64,000 nt of DNA from Morchella semilibera. Its lineage: Eukaryota; Ascomycota; Pezizomycetes; Pezizales; Morchellaceae. Below, one piece after another: positions 60,248 through 64,000 of this stretch. Within the stretch, counting starts at the first letter, position 1, and each line of letters begins with the position of its first letter. The stretch covers positions 682,001 through 746,000 of the forward strand of contig WBVU01000009.1 in the NCBI GenBank assembly GCA_009192285.1. The letters run 5' to 3'. Made by a program: the position numbers and the translations under genes. The notes under the pieces are model-generated. The model was not told the DNA's origin, did not search any database, and saw only the letters and a list, made by a program, of their open reading frames with translations.

Positions 60248-61580
60248 ATGCTCCTCCCTCTCGCCTTCGCGGCGGCAGTAGCATACCTGACGACTGCCCG
60301 TCTCCTGCGCTACAAGCGTATCAACACCGTCACCAAGAAGTTGGGTTATGCCGGCCTTACGTCCGAGCAGATCTATGACAAGATCACGCTCACAGATGCC
60401 CAGTATGTGCAGAACCTGATGGTGCTTCTTGAGTTCCCTAAGATGATGTATGTTTCACTACAATTTGCACTGTTCAAAGTAAGATCCCCACCCCCCCTCC
60501 ATCTTTTCCTCATTGGGGGGGTTCCAGGGCTGAGAAAAAGCAACAACTTACACCCACCCCCTTGTTAGACATACGCCTTCCCCGACATGAGCGAAATCCT
60601 CGTAAAGAGCAAGCAACTATCCACGGACCGCCCCGCGCCCAAACGCTACGTCGACACCGTGGTCCTCGTCGCCGAGTGGATGCGCTGGCCGCTCGACTCC
60701 GAGCGCGCCTCCCTCGCAATCGCGCGCACAAACTACCTGCACGCGCAGTACGCGAGCTACATCCAGCCCGGCGACTTCCTCTACACGCTCATCATGTTCG
60801 CCACCGAGCCGCTGATCTTCATCTCAAAGTACGAGTGGCGCCAGCCCACCGAGCTCGAGAAGGCCGCCTGCTGGAAGTTCTGGTACGAGGTGGGCGTCAG
60901 GATGAATATCCCGCCAGAGACAATCCCAAAGACCTGGGATGGCATGGCACAGTTTGCGGTCGACTTTGAGGACAAGTATCGCCAGCCGGCGGAGAGTAAC
61001 CACAAGGTTGCTTCCATCACACTGGAATTGCTGCTGTGGTGGTGTCCGGGGTTTGCAAAGGGATTTGCAAGGCAGTGCGTCTACAGCGTAATGGGGGACC
61101 CGCTGAGGGAGGCCATGATGTAAGCAACTCCAGCCTGCCCCATATATATATATATATATATATATTGACATTTGGCCTAGGTTTCCTGAAGCCAGACCAA
61201 TAATCACGCCCATCGTCAACACCGTCATCGGTCTCCGCCGGTTCTACCTGCGCCATCTCTGCCTCCCGCGCACAAAGCCAAAGGAGAGGCTCAACGCCTC
61301 CCCGAGCCCAGAAACCGGGCGATATAACATTAACCTCTACGACGTGGAGCCATGGTACGTCTCCTCCGCCTACAGCAACAGCCTGTGGTCGTGGTATGCG
61401 TGGGCTACTGGCAGACCATCTATCCAGAAGGGGCAGTTCGACGCTGCCGGATACCACATCGAGGAGGTGGGCCCCAAGGTGTTTGAGGGGAAGGGTCTCG
61501 ACAATGTGAAGAAGGATGCGGAGAGGATCAGGGAGATGGGCGTGGGTGCCGGCGGGGGCAAGTCGTGTCCCTTTTTCTGA
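60248..61580 (+). CDS. MpaB-like (DUF2236) oxygenase-family protein
   Basis: Member of the family that includes the ER-bound oxygenase MpaB of mycophenolic acid synthesis and bacterial latex-clearing protein (haem b; DUF2236). Exons 60248-60478, 60569-61119 and 61181-61580 give 393 aa. Residues 2-20 (LLPLAFAAAVAYLTTARLL) are a likely ER membrane anchor. The catalytic part has WMRWPLDSERASLAIARTNYLHAQYASYI, a stretch that supplies the conserved Arg/His region, then FATEPLIFISKYEWRQPTELEKAACWKFWYEVG, all family features. The C-terminus ends in CPFF. The second intron contains a long TA repeat. There is no polyketide or terpene synthase nearby, so a role in a secondary-metabolite cluster is not supported; the substrate is unknown. 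Confidence 0.87.
61141..61165. repeat. TA microsatellite in an intron of the MpaB-like gene
   Basis: About twelve TA units fill the centre of the 61-bp second intron. Confidence 0.85.
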
Positions 61581-62539
61581 GAGCCTGGATTGTGCTGGCC
61601 AGTGGAGCGCTGCCGAGTGTATATACTAGCTGTGTATATATATACTACGGCGCCGGAGATGTGTATGGAGAGACTGCGGCGCTTGTGCTCCGTCATGTCC
61701 CGATATTATAATGTAGTTTATGAAGTCATGAATCTGAGCTCTCGTATTTTTTTTCGCTGTGCTTCTTTTTTTGTCCCACATGCCACTGCAGATGCATCGC
61801 CGTACCCGCGTTTAGACCGAAATCACGGCGGGAGGCTCCTTGCCCTTTTTATATTGTAAGGGACCGTCCAACAGGCAGACGGTTAATCTACAGTATGTAT
61901 GTATAGTAATCATTACCCCCCCCCCCCCCCCCCGGGGTCCCCTACTTTGGCTGATATGCCAGCGGGTGGGGCCGAGTATGCAGTCGACTCTATAGATTTA
62001 AGGCACGCCGGCCATCCCGTATGTATGTGTGCTTCCGATGGGTACTCGTTTGGCACACGGGAGGTGAAACATCCGAATTGGCCCGTGGGCTGCAGCACCG
62101 CGCGTGCTTGTACAGGTTCTTGAGGTGGATCAATGGCGATGAGATGAATTAAGGGTACGGTACCTACTGGCTGCATGGAGATCAACACATGTGGAGTTGA
62201 ATGTCCCAAACAGCCGGCATATCCCTGGCGTGGATCTATGCGGCTATCTATCTAGGGTTAGAAAACAGTTAGGTCTCCCGGGATACTTAATGGCACGTTC
62301 TTGCGTTTATGATCATTGATACATGGAGCTTAACAAATAAAACGCTGGAGCTTATAACACCCCATATCTATAGTCTAATTTCCACGCAGCAGTTTCTCCC
62401 CCCCCCCCCCCCCTCATACCACATATAAAAGAAATCGAAATGCTTATCCAGGCCTCATCATACCCGCCGTTACTGCCATCGCTATCAATTAGGCTTCATC
62501 TTATTTGAGACTAGCTAGCTCACGTACGTACACAGCCCT
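61581..62539. other. 3' flank and intergenic region
   Basis: No gene. Two long C runs (61917-61933 and 62398-62413) are the only notable structures. Confidence 0.5.
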
Positions 62540-62821
62540 ATGTACGATTTCCCATACCTTACAGACACCACCCGTACCACCGATACCCCCTGCCGCAGCG
62601 ACGTCAACAATCCCCCCGACTACACTACTAGCCAGGCACAAGCCATCTGCGCCGGAAACTTAACGCCCGACCCAGGGTTTGCAGGAAGGACCCAGTGGGG
62701 GGTCTTCTCGGCGCCTCCCCTGGTCGAGACGGTGAGATGGTTATTCAATGCCTACCTCTTCTTTACGGTAATGGTATTATATGGCTCCTCCGCTCTAGGA
62801 AGTGGGGGTGGTGGTTTTTGA
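62540..62821 (+). CDS. Possible short gene or first exon, unknown product
   Basis: Frame of 93 aa whose first 75 codons end mostly in C or G, as in the real genes nearby. It encodes MYDFPYLTDTTRTTD.., two cysteines and a hydrophobic end (VETVRWLFNAYLFFTVMVLY). A GTAATG at 62767 could be an intron donor after YLFFT, but no convincing next exon follows, so it may be a first exon of a broken gene. No family recognised. Confidence 0.35.
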   Translation: MYDFPYLTDTTRTTDTPCRSDVNNPPDYTTSQAQAICAGNLTPDPGFAGRTQWGVFSAPPLVETVRWLFNAYLFFTVMVLYGSSALGSGGGGF

Positions 62822-64000
62822 CATTTCGTTTGGTTCCGGGAAGGTAGCGTGCTGCTAAGGAGTTATCAGGCAGGTATGGATTAGCCCCCCCCCCCCCCTT
62901 CTCTGGTAGAAGGTGGTGGCTGGCGGCGTGGCTAAGGACGTATGTGTGGGGGGAGCTCAGCTCCTCATGTATTGTATGTGAGAAATAACCCGTGGTGGAC
63001 GTGGGTTCATACACACATGTGGAGGCGGACAGTACTTCAATCGTATATACGATTTTCTATCATCGATATATTCGAACCTTCTGCAATACACATACACATA
63101 CACATAATTATATAAGCGGGATAACTGGAATGATAGGTTAACTTCCACTCTATTTATTTTGCCTCGAAACGGTTTTCTACGGGTCAAGGTATTAGTAAGA
63201 ATTAAATGTCATTCTACGTCTAGCTTCTCCGTCTTATCAATCCCTTGCTGGTTCTTGGGGGGGGGGGGGGGGGGGGGGCAGACTAGATAAAGCAGAACAG
63301 CGAAACCTCGATAACAACCCAGCTAGTCGCAAAGTCTCTCTAATACATGTATCTATATTACTAGAGTCTGTAGCTGGTGCGGCCGAGATGTATACTAGTG
63401 GAAATGATCGGGAATACAAGAAAACAAGAGAAACGCCCTAGCTACACTCCAGCTCCCATAGTAATTAGAGATTTTAGGCCACGCATCAATTTTGACCAAG
63501 TGATGGTTGCCTAAGGTTTCTAATATTAAGAAAGTATTGAAACCGACCTATCAGGGGTGTTGATGGCGTTCAGGCTCGTTGTACGTCGTCCCCCTGTTCA
63601 GGCTCGCTCTGGTATGTACTGATACAGGGTATAAAGCTAGCACTACCACCACTAGGTCTATACTCACAAACTGTCGAACTGCTGCCCAAAATTTCTTTGA
63701 ACTCGCTTAAAATTTCTGCATTCTTCTTGCCTTGCAGCCCCTTCGGGACAAACTTGTCTTAGATACTTTTTACCATTGGTCATCTTGCGCGCTTAAGCAG
63801 CATGGAGACCAATCGGTAGGTTTTTTTTTTTTTGCTTTTGACTGACGCTCAGACCATACAAAGCCCCCGAACCCTTGTGATCAGTCATATTCGTACTTCC
63901 GGACCATTTGATCAATTTGGATTAATTGATCAACTTGAGCTCGAACAAATCTTCGGGCCATTAGAGCCCCTACCGGAACACCTACTGTCCGATCACGATT
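62822..64000. other. Intergenic region at the window end
   Basis: No gene supported. It contains a C run near 62886, a G run of 22 at 63258-63279, one TACATGTA (63344) and a T run near 63823. A gene may begin beyond the window. Confidence 0.45.

Noticed and set aside
60248-61580. MpaB-like gene as a marker of a secondary-metabolite cluster
   Set aside because: No polyketide, peptide or terpene synthase, transporter or regulator is present within the window.

Overview
This window looks like nuclear DNA of a filamentous ascomycete (Pezizomycotina). The evidence is genes with several short introns (about 50-120 bp), long intergenic stretches, two secreted lytic polysaccharide monooxygenases (LPMOs), a SEY1 GTPase, a fungal delta-12 desaturase, and tRNA genes with internal A/B boxes. 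I cannot name the species. Exon borders were set by hand from reading frame, GT..AG borders and family knowledge. Every multi-exon model given with firm exon borders keeps frame through all its junctions.

Layout. 0.3-7 kb: SEY1 (ER membrane fusion) and an F-box protein. 7-13.4 kb: a short inverted-repeat transposon (MITE), a poorly resolved small basic protein, and a five-exon cyclase-family enzyme. 13.4-14.6 kb: tRNA-Thr(AGT) and an HD-domain hydrolase. 15.4-20.8 kb: two LPMO genes on the minus strand (AA9 and probably AA16) that end in the same 45-residue six-cysteine module. 23.1-34.5 kb: a complete-looking 11.4-kb DNA transposon of the CACTA/EnSpm superfamily (Tnp2/Plavaka-like). It has terminal inverted repeats, a 3-bp TGA target duplication, large mirror-image subterminal repeat arrays, a 1361-aa transposase in four exons, and a divergently transcribed 836-aa protein of unknown function. 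34.5-53.6 kb: a gene-poor stretch with a second identical tRNA-Thr, an orphan protein, a delta-12 desaturase with a MITE just upstream, and three small helical proteins that look like diverged paralogues. 53.6-61.6 kb: a nucleoside hydrolase, a THEM6/4HBT_2-like protein, a DUF202 membrane protein and an MpaB-like (DUF2236) oxygenase. The last 2.4 kb is nearly empty.

Most host genes are housekeeping or lifestyle genes without operon-like links. The two LPMOs are the only clear functional pair (oxidative cleavage of cell-wall polysaccharides). The most unusual material is the transposon with its partner gene, the small paralogous helical proteins, the shared LPMO tail, and 32 copies of the palindrome TACATGTA, none of which falls in an exon I annotate.
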